Assembly: GCA_003222195.1 (NCBI GenBank)
Contig: QHVB01000025.1
Location: forward strand, 62,001-126,000
Length of the DNA: 64,000 bases
Origin: Gemmatimonadota bacterium
Lineage (GTDB): Bacteria; Gemmatimonadota; Gemmatimonadetes; Gemmatimonadales; GWC2-71-9
Direction of reading: 5' to 3'
In this document: positions 48,819 to 58,523 of the stretch, in pieces
Position numbering within the stretch: the first letter of the stretch is position 1
How the letters are laid out: each line of letters starts with the position of its first letter
Notes under the pieces: generated by a model
Told to the model about the DNA's origin: nothing
Databases searched by the model: none
What the model saw: the letters and a program-made list of their open reading frames with translations, nothing else
Translations under genes and position numbers: made by a program

Positions 48819-49313
48819 GTGAACCGATGGGTCCCGCGATTGTTGGTCGTGTTACTGCTGCTGGCGTTGACGACGTCCACGGCGGATGCGCAGCGGCGGG
48901 CCCGCCGGCGCGCGATCGTGACCCAATCGGGTCCGCGCTACGGCGCGCATCTGGGATACAACTTCGACAACGGTGGGAACGCGCTGCTCGGCGCGCAGCT
49001 GTCGTGGCCGATCGTACCGGCGCTCGATCTCTATCCGAGCTTCGACTATTACTTCGTGAGCGGCGGGTCGCTGTGGTCGCTGAACTTCGACGTGAAATAT
49101 CGGCCGCCCACCGTGTCTCGCGCCTGGTATCTCGGTGGCGGCCTCAACTGGTCGCACGCGAGCGCGGGCAGCACCAGCAACAGCGACACCGGCCTCAACT
49201 TGCTGACAGGACTCGAGGGCCGGCGCGGTCGCACGCGTCCCTACATCGAAGGCAAGTTCATCCTCGCCAACAACAGCTCGTTCCAGATTGTCGTCGGGCT
49301 CAGCTGGCGCTAG
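48819..49313 (+). CDS. Small outer-membrane beta-barrel protein
   Basis: The 164-residue product has a signal peptide (VPRLLVVLLLLALTTSTADA) followed by alternating polar/aromatic strands: YGAHLGYNFDNGGNALLGAQ, LDLYPSFDYYFVSGGSLWSL, WYLGGGLNWSHASAG and a final FQIVVGLSWR, whose C-terminal strand fits barrel insertion although it ends in Arg rather than Phe. About eight strands fit an OmpA/OmpX-like barrel. GTG 48819 with GGAG upstream is preferred. It lies tail to tail with the ABC permease gene, with no base between the stops. Confidence 0.75.
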   Translation: MNRWVPRLLVVLLLLALTTSTADAQRRARRRAIVTQSGPRYGAHLGYNFDNGGNALLGAQLSWPIVPALDLYPSFDYYFVSGGSLWSLNFDVKYRPPTVSRAWYLGGGLNWSHASAGSTSNSDTGLNLLTGLEGRRGRTRPYIEGKFILANNSSFQIVVGLSWR

Positions 49314-51005
49314 CTAGAACTCGAACGTCTCCATCTTCTTCAGCGCCAGCCTGAGCGGGACGATCGTGGCCGCCGTGCACAGCGCGGCGGCCACACCAAA
49401 CCAGAGAAACATCCACGCGTCGATCACGACGGGTCGCCCTTCGTACACCGCTCGGACGTAGGCATACACCGCCTGCCAGAGCGAGACGATCACGCCGGCG
49501 AGCAGCGCGATCGTGGCCATCATGAAGACGAGCCCTCCGAACGAGGTCGGGATCTGCGCCGCGTTCTCGGTCTCGAACTGCGGATAGAGCGTCCCGAACG
49601 CGAGCGCCATCGCGGCGATCGCCAGCGTCAACGCCGCCATCGTCGCGAGGCTCATCAGCATCATGAACGTCGAGACCTCCAGCAGGGCGTTGGTCATGCC
49701 GGTCAGCAGCAGGCCCAGCGCCAGCAGCGGCACGGTGCCCACCCAATACTTGGACCACAGCAGCGCGCGCAGGTCGAGCGGCGACGACCGTAACAGCCAC
49801 ATCTGCCGGCCCTCGAGGGAGACGGCCGGGAAAATGAACCGGGCGGCGATCGACGCGAGGACGAAGCCGGCGAGGCCCAGATTCAGAAACGACACCAGGT
49901 TGACGTAGAAGAAGCCGACTGGCTCGCCGCGATGGAGCGGGAGCGCCTGAATATTGAAGAGATACACCACGACCAGCACCGCGAGCAGGATCAGTTGGCT
50001 CCATTGCGTCGTGTCACGGAAGAACAGCTTGATGTCTTTCAACACGAACTCTCGCTTCGCGACTGGCAGCCAACCGAGCAGCGAGCCCACCGTCCAGCGC
50101 CACAAGGTGCCCCGAATGAAGCGCTCGGCACCTTCCTGCGCCTTCGTGAACCCCTGGGCGTACAGCGCCCGGTGCAGCACGGCGCCGAGCGTGACGAATG
50201 CGGCCGCGGTCGTCCAGAGGAGCATCAAGGGCAAGGGATCGATGCGGTGCTGCAGATATCCCATGACCGCCTGCGACGCCCACTCACTCGGCAAGAACGG
50301 CGACGTTGGGCCGCGCAGCAGAATGAGAAAGTCGAGCAGGTTACGGAACCCTTCGGGGCGCGCGAGCTGTTCGGGCCGAATCATCCGGAACAGGAGGATC
50401 ACGCCGCCCGCGGCGCCCAGCGCGATGATCGACAGCAGATCGCGCGTGCGGCGTGCGGGGAAGATGTTCACCAGCACCAGCGTGACCGCGCAGCCCAGCA
50501 CCGCGGGCAGAATCAGCATCGGCACGATCGCGAGCATCGCGTACACCGCGAACAGCACACCGCTCTTGTAGACGACGCCGTACGCCGCGAGGATCGGCAC
50601 CACCATCAGCGCCACCATCCACGAGGAGTGCAACAGCGTCTCACCCAGTTTGGCGAGGTACAACCGGAGCCAATCCACGGGCGCGGAGACGAGCAGATCG
50701 AGATCCTTCGCGAGGAAGAAGCTCGAGAGCGCCGTGATGACGTTCGAGAGGACGAGGATGGATATGAAGGAAAGCAGGATCAGGCCGAGAATCTTGCCGG
50801 GAATGAGCGGTCCCAGCTCCTCGACGTTCCGCAGATTTCGCAATATCAGGTACAGCACGCCGAAGACGCCGGCCCAGAACGCCCCGCCGACGATGATCAG
50901 GATGACGAGCTTGCCGCTGCCACCCTTCTCCCGTTCCTCGCGCAGCCGCTGCAGGGCGGTGCGCCACTTCGGCTGCAGCACGTGGGCGAGCGACGGCTGC
51001 TTCAT
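49314..51005 (-). CDS. ABC-2-type transporter permease (putative ABC exporter)
   Basis: The 563-residue protein has about twelve hydrophobic segments, for example LVILIIVGGAFWAGVFGVLY, ILGLILLSFISILVLSNVIT and TLAIAAMALAFGTLYPQF. The soluble loop AKDLDLLVSAPVDWLRLYLA resembles putative ABC exporter domains. It pairs with the ATPase gene just upstream (4-base overlap) to form an exporter of unknown cargo. Linkage to transglutaminase and TPR genes suggests an envelope function. Confidence 0.85.
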   Translation of the reverse strand: MKQPSLAHVLQPKWRTALQRLREEREKGGSGKLVILIIVGGAFWAGVFGVLYLILRNLRNVEELGPLIPGKILGLILLSFISILVLSNVITALSSFFLAKDLDLLVSAPVDWLRLYLAKLGETLLHSSWMVALMVVPILAAYGVVYKSGVLFAVYAMLAIVPMLILPAVLGCAVTLVLVNIFPARRTRDLLSIIALGAAGGVILLFRMIRPEQLARPEGFRNLLDFLILLRGPTSPFLPSEWASQAVMGYLQHRIDPLPLMLLWTTAAAFVTLGAVLHRALYAQGFTKAQEGAERFIRGTLWRWTVGSLLGWLPVAKREFVLKDIKLFFRDTTQWSQLILLAVLVVVYLFNIQALPLHRGEPVGFFYVNLVSFLNLGLAGFVLASIAARFIFPAVSLEGRQMWLLRSSPLDLRALLWSKYWVGTVPLLALGLLLTGMTNALLEVSTFMMLMSLATMAALTLAIAAMALAFGTLYPQFETENAAQIPTSFGGLVFMMATIALLAGVIVSLWQAVYAYVRAVYEGRPVVIDAWMFLWFGVAAALCTAATIVPLRLALKKMETFEF

Positions 51006-51760
51006 GCGCCGAGGACCTCGACCAAGTCCCGGACCTGAGGCCCGCCGGTGAGCTTGAGAAACAGTTCCTCGAGACTGGCGTCACCGGCCTTGTGCTGGCG
51101 TCGCACATCGCTCACCGTCCCGGCGGCGACGATCTTGCCGTGCTGGATGATCGCGATTTGATCGCACATCGCCTCCGCGACTTCGAGCGTGTGCGTGCTC
51201 ATGAGCACGGTGCCGCCGCGCTCCACGAACTGCCGGAAGATGTCCTTGAGGAGTCGCGCCGCTTTGGGATCGAGCCCTACCATCGGTTCATCGACGACGA
51301 TGCATTCGGGGCGGTGAATCAACGCGCTCGAGATGATGAGCTTCTGGCGCATGCCGTGGCTGTACGCCTCGACCAGCTCGTCCTTCCAGCTCGTCAGCTC
51401 GAACACTTCGAGCAATTCCGCGATCCGGCGCTCGACGACGTCGCCTTGCTGGCCGTACAGTCCCGCCACGAACCGCAGGAACTCCGCACCGGTGAGCTTG
51501 TCGTAGACGAACGGCCGGTCGGGGATGAAGCCCAGGCGCATCTTGGCGGCGAGCGGGGTCGCGTGGACATCATCGCCGCCGAGCAGAACGCGGCCCTGCG
51601 TGGGTCGCAGGATGCCGGCGATCATTCGCAGTGTGGTCGTTTTGCCGGCGCCGTTCGGGCCGAGGCAGCCGTAGAGGACGCCGCGGGGGACGTGGAGGCT
51701 GATGTCGTCGACCGCAACGAAGCTGCCGTAGAGTTTGGTGAGATTCTCCAGGCGGATCAT
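51002..51760 (-). CDS. ABC transporter ATP-binding protein
   Basis: ATG 51760 gives 252 residues beginning MIRLENLTKLYGSFVAVDDI. Walker A is GPNGAGKTTTLRM, the Q-loop lies in LGFIPDRPFVYD, the signature is YSHGMRQKLIISSALIH (degenerate from LSGGQ but usual for this exporter class), Walker B is PECIVVDEPMVGLDP and the His-loop is LMSTHTLEVAE. ATGA overlaps bind it to the transglutaminase gene upstream and the permease gene downstream. Confidence 0.93.
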   Translation of the reverse strand: MIRLENLTKLYGSFVAVDDISLHVPRGVLYGCLGPNGAGKTTTLRMIAGILRPTQGRVLLGGDDVHATPLAAKMRLGFIPDRPFVYDKLTGAEFLRFVAGLYGQQGDVVERRIAELLEVFELTSWKDELVEAYSHGMRQKLIISSALIHRPECIVVDEPMVGLDPKAARLLKDIFRQFVERGGTVLMSTHTLEVAEAMCDQIAIIQHGKIVAAGTVSDVRRQHKAGDASLEELFLKLTGGPQVRDLVEVLGA

Positions 51761-53259
51761 AGCACCTCGAGCTTCAGCCGGCCGATCAGCGGGACGAGCT
51801 CCACCTGGCGGGCGAGCCCGCCGACTGCGATCGGCAACCGTGACGCATCGGCCGGAAATTGATCGAACGTCGGGTCCACCGCGATCCACTCGTGCAGGTA
51901 CACTTCTGCCCAGGCGTGATAGTAGAAGCGCCCGTTCAGGTAGATCAGGCCGCCCACGGTGCGGGACGGCAATCCGGCGGAGCGCGCGAGCGCCACGAAC
52001 AGCGTCGTCGCCTCATTGCAATCGCCGCTCCGCGTCTGCAGCACCTTCACCGCGCTCGGCACGCTCCCCTCCGCCGGCGTCGCGCGTCGCAAGGCACGAT
52101 GCACCCAATGCGTAAGCAGCTCCGCGGCTCGCGCTGGACTGCGCTCGCGCTCGATGATTTGCCGGGCCTGTGCGGCGATCAGTGGGTGATGACTCTGAAT
52201 CAACGGCTCGGGCGCGAGCCAGCGTGCCAGCGCCGTGTCCTGCGCCGGGAGTCGATAGGGAGCGGCGTTGGCCTGAATCGCGCTCGCCTGGAGGATCTCG
52301 AGACTGTCGCGCCCGTTCAAGCGCAGCACCATGCGGGCACGCGGCGGCGGGATGTCCTTCAACCCGGCGGCGAGGGCGGTCAGCGGCACGATGTCCCCCC
52401 GGTCGGGAGCGGCACTGCCGCGCGCGACCCGCGCGGTGTCGCGATGCTTGAAGTTTTCGTACACGATCTCAAAGGCAGCCCGCTCCATAGCGAATCCCGG
52501 CTGGCTCGAGGTGAGCACGATGCGTCCTTGGGCATCGATCCAGCTGTGCGTCGGAACGCCCCCTCCGTTCGCCACCTGGTCGATGCGGAAGGCGCGCACC
52601 GTGTCGAAGTGCTCCGGCACCCAGGTCATCGTCGTCGAATCGATGTCGGCGCTGTCAGACACGACCAGCGTCGATTCAGCGGACACGCGGGCCGTGACAT
52701 CTCGTCCGCTCACCAGGAGCGGATCGAACAGGCGGGCGGTGTAGGACCGTCCCGACTGCAGCTCTCCACCAAACGCCAACCGCAATGGCAGCAGCGCCGG
52801 CAGCGTCACCGGTCCTCGCAAGGGAATCCGCGTCATCTGCGAGTCGTTGCCGGAAACGATCGCGACTAACAGGACGCTATCGCCAACGACGCGCCCGTGC
52901 GTTTGAAATCGCCCGAGGTCGCCGTCGAACGTGGCGTCGACGCTTTCCAGGCGCAGCGCGCGCGACAGCAGCGCGATGCTGCGGGCGGTGGTGCGGTGCA
53001 GTTTGCCGAGCGCGGGGACGTCCAGCACGAACACGGTCTCGACACGGAGCGCGCTGGGGAGCGTGTCGATGGTGGTGGACGAGTACCCCATTTGCTGGCC
53101 ACCCACGTCCAGGCGGTAAAACAGCGCGCCCGGAGGGACCGCCAGCGCCGCTGCGGCCAGCCGGGCTCCCGTGGGGCGAAAGACTTCCCGCTTCACGAGC
53201 CAGCCCAGCGACAGCACCCAGGCGCTCAGGATCGCAACCAGCCAGCCGCGGCGGCTCAC
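51757..53259 (-). CDS. Transglutaminase-like membrane-anchored protein
   Basis: The N-terminal anchor [20 protein letters not shown] is followed by about 330 residues of beta-rich extracellular domain and a C-terminal transglutaminase-like fold. The triad is visible: Cys in RSGDCNEATTLFVALARSAG, His in FYYHAWAEVYL and Asp in WIAVDPTFDQFPAD. Such bacterial proteins act as periplasmic peptidases or amidases, and cross-linking is possible. From GTG 53259 it has 500 residues. GTGA overlap with the macro-domain gene upstream. Confidence 0.88.
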   Translation of the reverse strand: MSRRGWLVAILSAWVLSLGWLVKREVFRPTGARLAAAALAVPPGALFYRLDVGGQQMGYSSTTIDTLPSALRVETVFVLDVPALGKLHRTTARSIALLSRALRLESVDATFDGDLGRFQTHGRVVGDSVLLVAIVSGNDSQMTRIPLRGPVTLPALLPLRLAFGGELQSGRSYTARLFDPLLVSGRDVTARVSAESTLVVSDSADIDSTTMTWVPEHFDTVRAFRIDQVANGGGVPTHSWIDAQGRIVLTSSQPGFAMERAAFEIVYENFKHRDTARVARGSAAPDRGDIVPLTALAAGLKDIPPPRARMVLRLNGRDSLEILQASAIQANAAPYRLPAQDTALARWLAPEPLIQSHHPLIAAQARQIIERERSPARAAELLTHWVHRALRRATPAEGSVPSAVKVLQTRSGDCNEATTLFVALARSAGLPSRTVGGLIYLNGRFYYHAWAEVYLHEWIAVDPTFDQFPADASRLPIAVGGLARQVELVPLIGRLKLEVL

Positions 53260-53762
53260 GACACCGCCCGTTTCACCGTGGCCTCGAAGACCTGCTGATC
53301 CTCCGGCCGCTCGACGATGAACGACACATCGGCGGGGAACTGCGCGCTCCCTTTGTGCGCATGCAACACCGTCGCCATGATCTCGGCGGAGTCCTCGAGC
53401 GACAGATTGCCGGCTCCCGTGCCGAGCGGGGGCGCGCTGATGTGGGCGAACTCCCACTCTTGCGCCTGATGCAGCGTCGACAGCCACGCGCGCGCGACGT
53501 TGCCGCGCGTCACCGGCTCGGTCTCGCTGCGAATCACGGCGTGAATCACGAATTCGGCGGGGAGGTCACCCCCGGCTGCGGTGACGACCGCCGCGCCGAC
53601 GGCGAGCTCGCGGCTCAGCCGGATGCGATTTTGAAACTCCTGTCCGCCGAGAATCTCCAGGCGGCGCAGCGCGGCTGCCGTGGGGTCGAGACGAGTCGTG
53701 GCGGGACGGACGATGGCATCAGCGGCGAACGACGCGAGATCGTCCACGACTACGCGAATCAC
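53256..53762 (-). CDS. Macro-domain protein (ADP-ribose binding)
   Basis: The 168-residue protein reads [20 protein letters not shown] at the N-terminus, then [22 protein letters not shown], and [20 protein letters not shown], which matches the macro-domain ligand loops (GDL-x-x-x-x-V-I-H and PPLGTG). Macro domains bind ADP-ribose and often remove it from proteins or O-acetyl-ADP-ribose; the usual Asn of the catalytic loop is not evident, so binding rather than hydrolysis is the safer call. It overlaps both neighbours by 4 bases. Confidence 0.82.
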   Translation of the reverse strand: MIRVVVDDLASFAADAIVRPATTRLDPTAAALRRLEILGGQEFQNRIRLSRELAVGAAVVTAAGGDLPAEFVIHAVIRSETEPVTRGNVARAWLSTLHQAQEWEFAHISAPPLGTGAGNLSLEDSAEIMATVLHAHKGSAQFPADVSFIVERPEDQQVFEATVKRAVS

Positions 53763-54724
53763 CTACCGGTCATTTCCCGGGAGCGGCGGTACATCGCCGT
53801 CGCTTCGTCAGGCCGGTTCAACCGGTCCAGCACCTTGCCGATGCCGTACAGCGCTTTGGGGTTCGCGGGCTGCAGCTCGACCGCCCGCTCGTACGCGGCC
53901 AGCGCGGCGCTGAGATCGTCCATGTGATTGAGCGCTTCGCCCAGGTAGTACCAGGCGGCGGCGCGTCCCGGCTCGATTTCGACCGCGCGTTTGAGCTGAA
54001 CGATGCCCTCCGGCCACATGCCGCGCCGAGCGAGCACGATGCCGAGATTGAACAGCGCCTCCCCGTTGTTGGGGTCGGCGCGCAGCACGCGCTGCAGGTC
54101 GCGCTGCGCGGCGGCATAGCGGACCGTCGCGCCGAGGACGGCCGCGCGGTTCAGGAGCAGCGCGGGGTTGTCCGGATCGGTCTCGAGCGCGCGATCGAGC
54201 TCGGTCAGCGCGCCTTCGCGATCTCCCCGGGCATCGAGAATGAGCGCCAGGTTGTTGCGCGCCTTCACATGCTTGGGGTCGCGCGCCAGCAGCTCGCGAT
54301 ACGCCGCCGCCGCACGCTCGATCTCGCCACGCTCGCTCGCCTCGCGCGCCGCCACATACAAGGGATCGTCGGCGACCGGAGTGGGGGCCGGCGCGGGTGG
54401 GGGCGCGGCGGGGGCGGCCGGCTCCGATGCAGCCGTCGAGGACGGTGGCGGTGGTGGAGGCGGTGGAGCGTGTGGGGGCTCGGGCGGCTCTCCCTCATCC
54501 AGCCGCGCTGTGATATCCATCGGCCCGGGCGTGGCTGGCGGCTGTGCGATGCGGAGCGGCGGCGGCTGCTGGTCGCGCGCCACGTCGTTCGGGGACGCGA
54601 TCGCCCCCGTCTGCGTGAGCGACTCAGCCTCCTCGATCAGCTCGGCCGCGACCCGCGCCCGCTCCTGCGAGGTCTGCCAGCGACGCTCCCGCTTTGGGCC
54701 ACGGTCCTTCGGGTTATTCATCAT
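53759..54724 (-). CDS. Tetratricopeptide-repeat protein with Pro-rich linker
   Basis: The 321-residue cytoplasmic protein starts with a charged helix ([20 protein letters not shown]), then a long Pro/Ala linker (residues ~75-115), then about five TPR units ([80 protein letters not shown]). It heads the minus-strand series TPR, macro, transglutaminase, ABC ATPase, ABC permease. Two ATGs (54724, 54721) are adjacent; a promoter with TTGCCT-N17-TACGTT lies just upstream. Confidence 0.87.
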   Translation of the reverse strand: MMNNPKDRGPKRERRWQTSQERARVAAELIEEAESLTQTGAIASPNDVARDQQPPPLRIAQPPATPGPMDITARLDEGEPPEPPHAPPPPPPPPSSTAASEPAAPAAPPPAPAPTPVADDPLYVAAREASERGEIERAAAAYRELLARDPKHVKARNNLALILDARGDREGALTELDRALETDPDNPALLLNRAAVLGATVRYAAAQRDLQRVLRADPNNGEALFNLGIVLARRGMWPEGIVQLKRAVEIEPGRAAAWYYLGEALNHMDDLSAALAAYERAVELQPANPKALYGIGKVLDRLNRPDEATAMYRRSREMTGR

Positions 54725-54733
54725 GGGGGTGCT

Positions 54734-54762
54734 AACGTAGGAAAGCGGGCTGGGTTAGGCAA
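54734..54762 (-). promoter_or_regulatory. Promoter of the TPR-macro-transglutaminase-ABC unit
   Basis: On the minus strand TTGCCT (54757-54762) and TACGTT (54734-54739) are 17 bases apart; 9 bases separate the -10 box from the first ATG. Confidence 0.55.
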
Positions 54763-54779
54763 GAGAAAACACCAGAGAG

Positions 54780-54809
54780 TTGACCAAAATACCCCGGCCA
54801 AAGTAGCCT
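54780..54809 (+). promoter_or_regulatory. Promoter of uvrA
   Basis: TTGACC (54780-54785) and TAGCCT (54804-54809) are 18 bases apart, with 8 bases to the ATG at 54818 and no Shine-Dalgarno sequence. No LexA-like operator was recognised. Confidence 0.55.
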
Positions 54810-54817
54810 CCGAGTCT

Positions 54818-57667
54818 ATGCCAGGCGACGCCCTCATCGTTCGTGGAGCACGCGAGCACAATCTCAAGAACATCGATGTCGAGCTGCCCCGGAACGCCCT
54901 GGTGGTGATCACGGGGTTGTCCGGGTCGGGCAAGTCGTCGCTCGCCTTCGACACGATCTACGCCGAGGGTCAGCGCCGCTACGTCGAATCGCTGTCCGCC
55001 TACGCCCGCCAGTTCCTCGGGCTCATGGACAAGCCCGACGTCGACGCGATCGAAGGGCTGTCGCCCGCGATCTCGATCGAGCAGAAGACCGCCGGTGCCA
55101 ATCCGCGCTCGACCGTCGGCACGATTACCGAGATTTACGACTATCTCCGGCTGCTGTGGGCCCGCACCGGTACACCGCATTGCCCCAACGATGGGACCGC
55201 GGTCGAGCGGCAGTCCGCGTCGCAGATCACCGACCTCGTGCTCGCGTGGCCGGAAGGCACCAAGATCGAAGTGCTCGCGCCGCTGGTGCGCGGCCGCAAA
55301 GGCGAGTTCCGCGACGAGTTCGAGGCGATGCGCAAACAGGGTTTCGTGCGGGTGCGCGTCGACGGCGAGACCTATGATCTCTCAGACGTTCCGAAGCTCA
55401 ACCGCCGTCAGAACCACGACATCGCCGTGGTCGTCGACCGGCTCGTGGTGCGTCCGGCCGATCGCGGACGTCTCGCCGATTCGATCGAGACAGCGCTCAA
55501 GGCGGCCGCAGGCGTCGTGGAGATCGTGCGGCAGAGCGGGAGCCCGCGCTCGCGGCTCTTCTCGGAGCGCTACGCCTGCCCCAAATGCGGATTGTCGCTC
55601 CCCGAGCTCGAGCCGCGGCAGTTCTCGTTCAACTCCCCGTATGGCGCGTGCGCCGTGTGCTCCGGGCTCGGTACCCGCCGCGAGGTCAACGCGGATCTCG
55701 TCCTGGGCGATCAAAGCCTGTCCATTCTCGAGGGTGTTGTCCTGCCGTGGGGCGAACCGAGTGGCTATCTACGAAAGGTCGTGCTGCCCGCTCTCGCGCG
55801 CACGTACAAGTTTGACCTCGATGCTCCCTGGCGTGATTTGTCGCCGTCGGTGCAGAAGATCTTGCTCAAAGGCGCTCCAGGCAAAACCATCACCTACCAG
55901 TATGACAGCGAGCGCTGGCACGGCTCCTACGAGTCCGGCTGGAAGGGTGTGCTCGACCACGTCGAAAAGCGGTATCAGGAAACCGCGTCCGACGCCGTCC
56001 GCGAGCAGCTCGAGCAGTATATGGTGGAGCAACCGTGCCCGGCGTGCGGTGGCCGGCGTCTCAAGCCCGAGAGCCTGTCGGTGCTCGTGGCGGACAAGAG
56101 CATCGGCGACGTCGTCGCGCTGCCGGTGCGCGAAGCGCTCGATTTCTTCGCGAACATCCCGTTGCGGGGGAACGGGCGCGCTGGCCTCGATCCGGAGATT
56201 GCCCGCCCCATCCTCAAGGAAGTGCATGACCGGCTGCGCTTTCTCGTCGACGTCGGCCTCGATTACCTCACGCTGGATCGGTCCGCCGCGACGTTGTCAG
56301 GCGGCGAGGCGCAGCGCATCCGGCTCGCGACCCAGATCGGCAGCCGGCTGGTGGGCGTGCTCTACATTCTCGACGAGCCGTCGATCGGTTTGCATCAACG
56401 CGACAACGCCCGCCTGCTCGCGACCCTGAAGGAGCTCCGAGACCTTGGCAACACCGTGCTGGTCGTGGAGCACGACGAGGAAACGATCCGCGCCGCCGAC
56501 TACGTGGTCGATCTAGGTCCGCGCGCGGGCCGGCACGGTGGCGAGGTCGTGGCGGCCGGCCTATTGCCCGACGTGCTGCGCCATCGCGATTCGCTCACTG
56601 CCCGCTATCTGCGCGGTGAGCTCCGCATTCCCATTCCGCCACGCCGCCGGATTGCCGCTGCCGACCGCGCGCTCCGCGTGGTGGGTGCGACGCATCACAA
56701 TCTCAAGGGTCTCACCGTCGAATTCCCGCTCGGCCTTTTCATCGCCGTGACGGGAGTGTCGGGATCGGGAAAATCGACGCTCGTCTCGGACATCCTGTAC
56801 CAGTCACTGGCGCGGCATTTCTACCGGGCGAAAGTCGTTCCCGGCGCTCACGATCGGCTGGAGGGGCTCGATCACGTCGACAAAGTCATCGACATCGATC
56901 AGAGCCCGATCGGTCGTACGCCGCGCTCGAATCCGGCCACGTATACCGGCCTGTTCACCCCGATCCGCGAGCTGTTCACCTATCTCCCGGAGTCCAAGCT
57001 GCGCGGGTATGGGCCCGGGCGGTTCTCCTTCAACGTCAAAGGTGGGCGCTGCGAAGCATGTCAGGGCGACGGGCTCGTCAAAGTCGAGATGCATTTCCTC
57101 CCCGACGTCTACGTTCCGTGCGAAGTCTGTAAGGGCCGGCGTTACAATCGGGAAACCCTGGAGGTCAGGTATAAAGGAAAGTCGATCGCCGATGTGCTCG
57201 ATCTGACGGTGGCAGACGCGCTCGATTTCTTCGAGCATCAGCCTCGTATCAGGACGAAACTCGAGTTGCTCAACGACGTAGGTCTCGGATACATCCACCT
57301 TGGACAGTCGGCGACGACCCTCTCGGGCGGCGAGGCCCAGCGCGTGAAGCTCGCGACTGAGCTCGCCAAGCGGGACACGGGTCGCACGCTGTACATCCTG
57401 GATGAGCCGACGACCGGATTGCACTTCGAGGATGTCCGGTTGCTGCTGGAGGTGCTCCATCGCCTCGTGGATAAGGGAAACACGGTCGTCGTCATCGAAC
57501 ACAACCTGGATGTCGTGAAGACCGCCGACTGGGTCATCGACCTGGGGCCCGAGGGCGGGGAGCTGGGCGGGCGTGTGGTAGCTGAGGGACCGCCGGAGAA
57601 GATCGTGCAGTCCAAGGCGTCACATACGGGCGAATTCCTGCGCAAGGTGTTGCAGGCGGGAGACTAG
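54818..57667 (+). CDS. uvrA: Excinuclease ABC subunit A
   Basis: UvrA finds DNA damage for nucleotide excision repair. From ATG 54818 the protein has 949 residues with two ABC modules: Walker [10 protein letters not shown] (residues 33-41) and GVSGSGKST, signatures [12 protein letters not shown] and [12 protein letters not shown], and Walker B segments [12 protein letters not shown] and [12 protein letters not shown]. Zinc sites are [10 protein letters not shown] with CAVCSG, and CEACQGDG with CEVCKG. The frame is open for another 298 codons upstream, but that is antisense to the TPR gene and not UvrA-like. The small membrane-protein array begins 33 bases after the stop. Confidence 0.98.
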   Translation: MPGDALIVRGAREHNLKNIDVELPRNALVVITGLSGSGKSSLAFDTIYAEGQRRYVESLSAYARQFLGLMDKPDVDAIEGLSPAISIEQKTAGANPRSTVGTITEIYDYLRLLWARTGTPHCPNDGTAVERQSASQITDLVLAWPEGTKIEVLAPLVRGRKGEFRDEFEAMRKQGFVRVRVDGETYDLSDVPKLNRRQNHDIAVVVDRLVVRPADRGRLADSIETALKAAAGVVEIVRQSGSPRSRLFSERYACPKCGLSLPELEPRQFSFNSPYGACAVCSGLGTRREVNADLVLGDQSLSILEGVVLPWGEPSGYLRKVVLPALARTYKFDLDAPWRDLSPSVQKILLKGAPGKTITYQYDSERWHGSYESGWKGVLDHVEKRYQETASDAVREQLEQYMVEQPCPACGGRRLKPESLSVLVADKSIGDVVALPVREALDFFANIPLRGNGRAGLDPEIARPILKEVHDRLRFLVDVGLDYLTLDRSAATLSGGEAQRIRLATQIGSRLVGVLYILDEPSIGLHQRDNARLLATLKELRDLGNTVLVVEHDEETIRAADYVVDLGPRAGRHGGEVVAAGLLPDVLRHRDSLTARYLRGELRIPIPPRRRIAAADRALRVVGATHHNLKGLTVEFPLGLFIAVTGVSGSGKSTLVSDILYQSLARHFYRAKVVPGAHDRLEGLDHVDKVIDIDQSPIGRTPRSNPATYTGLFTPIRELFTYLPESKLRGYGPGRFSFNVKGGRCEACQGDGLVKVEMHFLPDVYVPCEVCKGRRYNRETLEVRYKGKSIADVLDLTVADALDFFEHQPRIRTKLELLNDVGLGYIHLGQSATTLSGGEAQRVKLATELAKRDTGRTLYILDEPTTGLHFEDVRLLLEVLHRLVDKGNTVVVIEHNLDVVKTADWVIDLGPEGGELGGRVVAEGPPEKIVQSKASHTGEFLRKVLQAGD

Positions 57668-57687
57668 ACGGTAGGTTGAATCAGAAG

Positions 57688-57694
57688 AAGGGAG
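57688..57694 (+). promoter_or_regulatory. Ribosome binding site deciding the first PspB-like gene start
   Basis: AAGGGAG lies 5 bases before GTG 57700. It selects this codon over the upstream TTG 57676, which has no such site. Strong sites of this kind are rare in the window. Confidence 0.7.
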
Positions 57695-57699
57695 CGCGA

Positions 57700-57996
57700 G
57701 TGGACTCGGACGGCATCGTCGGTTTGGCAGCGGTCATCCTGCTGTTTGGTGGAGGTACGCTGTTTCTCCTCTCCGTCTCACCGGTGGGTAAAGCGTTCGC
57801 CGCTCGCATCCTCGGGAAAAAGCAGGGCGCGGATGCCAATGATCAGACTGCCGAAGAGGTCAGGGATCTCCGACAAGATGTCGACGAGCTGCGGCATTTC
57901 GGGGAGCAGATGAACGAGCTCAGCGAGCGTGTGGATTTCCTCGAGCGGTTCATTGCCAAGCAGCGGGAAGCCGAGCGGCTTCCACCGGTGAGGTAG
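57700..57996 (+). CDS. PspB-like small membrane protein 1 of 6
   Basis: The 98-residue product has one N-terminal membrane segment (GIVGLAAVILLFGGGTLFLL), a juxtamembrane SPVGKAFAARIL and a C-terminal coiled coil ending NELSERVDFLERFIAKQREA. This order (membrane helix, basic patch, coiled coil) is that of PspB, although the sequence match is limited to the heptad pattern. It shares SPVGKA with member 5. The last ~20 residues are identical to those of member 2 at protein level and nearly so in DNA. Function is inferred from the PspA gene at the end of the array. Confidence 0.75.
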   Translation: MDSDGIVGLAAVILLFGGGTLFLLSVSPVGKAFAARILGKKQGADANDQTAEEVRDLRQDVDELRHFGEQMNELSERVDFLERFIAKQREAERLPPVR

Positions 57997-57999
57997 GGT

Positions 58000-58272
58000 A
58001 TGCCTCCTGAGGGAGTGGCTTTTCTCTTCACGTTGACCATCATCGGGGCGACCATACTGCTGTTCCCACTGGTGCGTGCCTTCGCCGAGCGCATCCGCGG
58101 CAAGAACGTCGATGCTGGCGTGCGGGAGGAGCTGCAGGTGCTGCGTGAAGATCTCTTGGCTGAGATCCAGCACGCGCGCCGCGAGATCGGCGATTTCGGC
58201 GAGCGCGTCGACTTTCTGGAGCGGTTCATTGCCAAGCAGCGGGAAGCCGAGCGGCTTCCGCCGGTGCGCTAG
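58000..58272 (+). CDS. PspB-like small membrane protein 2 of 6
   Basis: Ninety residues: membrane segment GVAFLFTLTIIGATILLFPL, then VRAFAERIRGK, a charged linker (DAGVREELQVLREDLLAEIQ) and coiled coil ERVDFLERFIAKQREAERLP. It starts 3 bases after member 1. It shares FP-x-VRA-x-AERIR with member 3 and its C-terminal tail with member 1, so it looks like a hybrid of the two, consistent with recombination inside the array. Confidence 0.75.
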   Translation: MPPEGVAFLFTLTIIGATILLFPLVRAFAERIRGKNVDAGVREELQVLREDLLAEIQHARREIGDFGERVDFLERFIAKQREAERLPPVR

Positions 58273-58274
58273 CA

Positions 58275-58523
58275 ATGGACAGGGAATCGGTCCTCGCCCT
58301 CATGGCCGTTGTCGCCGGCGCCGTCATCATTCTCTTTCCTTTTGTGCGGGCCTTGGCTGAGCGGATTCGCCCGCGAGCCCTGGACTCCACGGTCCGCGAC
58401 GAGTTGCAAGCGCTGCGTGAGGACCTGCTTGCAGAGCTGCAGCACACGCGGCAGGAGGTTTCGGAACTCAGCGAGCGCGTCGACTTCACCGAGCGGCTGC
58501 TGGCCAAGAAGTCCCACGGATGA
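58275..58523 (+). CDS. PspB-like small membrane protein 3 of 6
   Basis: Eighty-two residues: ESVLALMAVVAGAVIILFPF is the membrane helix, followed by VRALAERIRPR and the coiled coil STVRDELQALREDLLAELQH ending ERVDFTERLLAKKSHG. The sequence from VRDELQ to LLAELQH is nearly that of member 2. It starts 2 bases after the member 2 stop, and its own stop overlaps the member 4 ATG. Confidence 0.75.
   Translation: MDRESVLALMAVVAGAVIILFPFVRALAERIRPRALDSTVRDELQALREDLLAELQHTRQEVSELSERVDFTERLLAKKSHG

Noticed and set aside
53924-54817. Open frame extending uvrA upstream by 298 codons
   Set aside because: It is antisense to the TPR gene, lacks UvrA similarity, and a promoter with a well-placed -10 box lies just before ATG 54818.
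54724-54818. LexA/SOS operator before uvrA
   Set aside because: No recognisable LexA palindrome lies between the divergent promoters.
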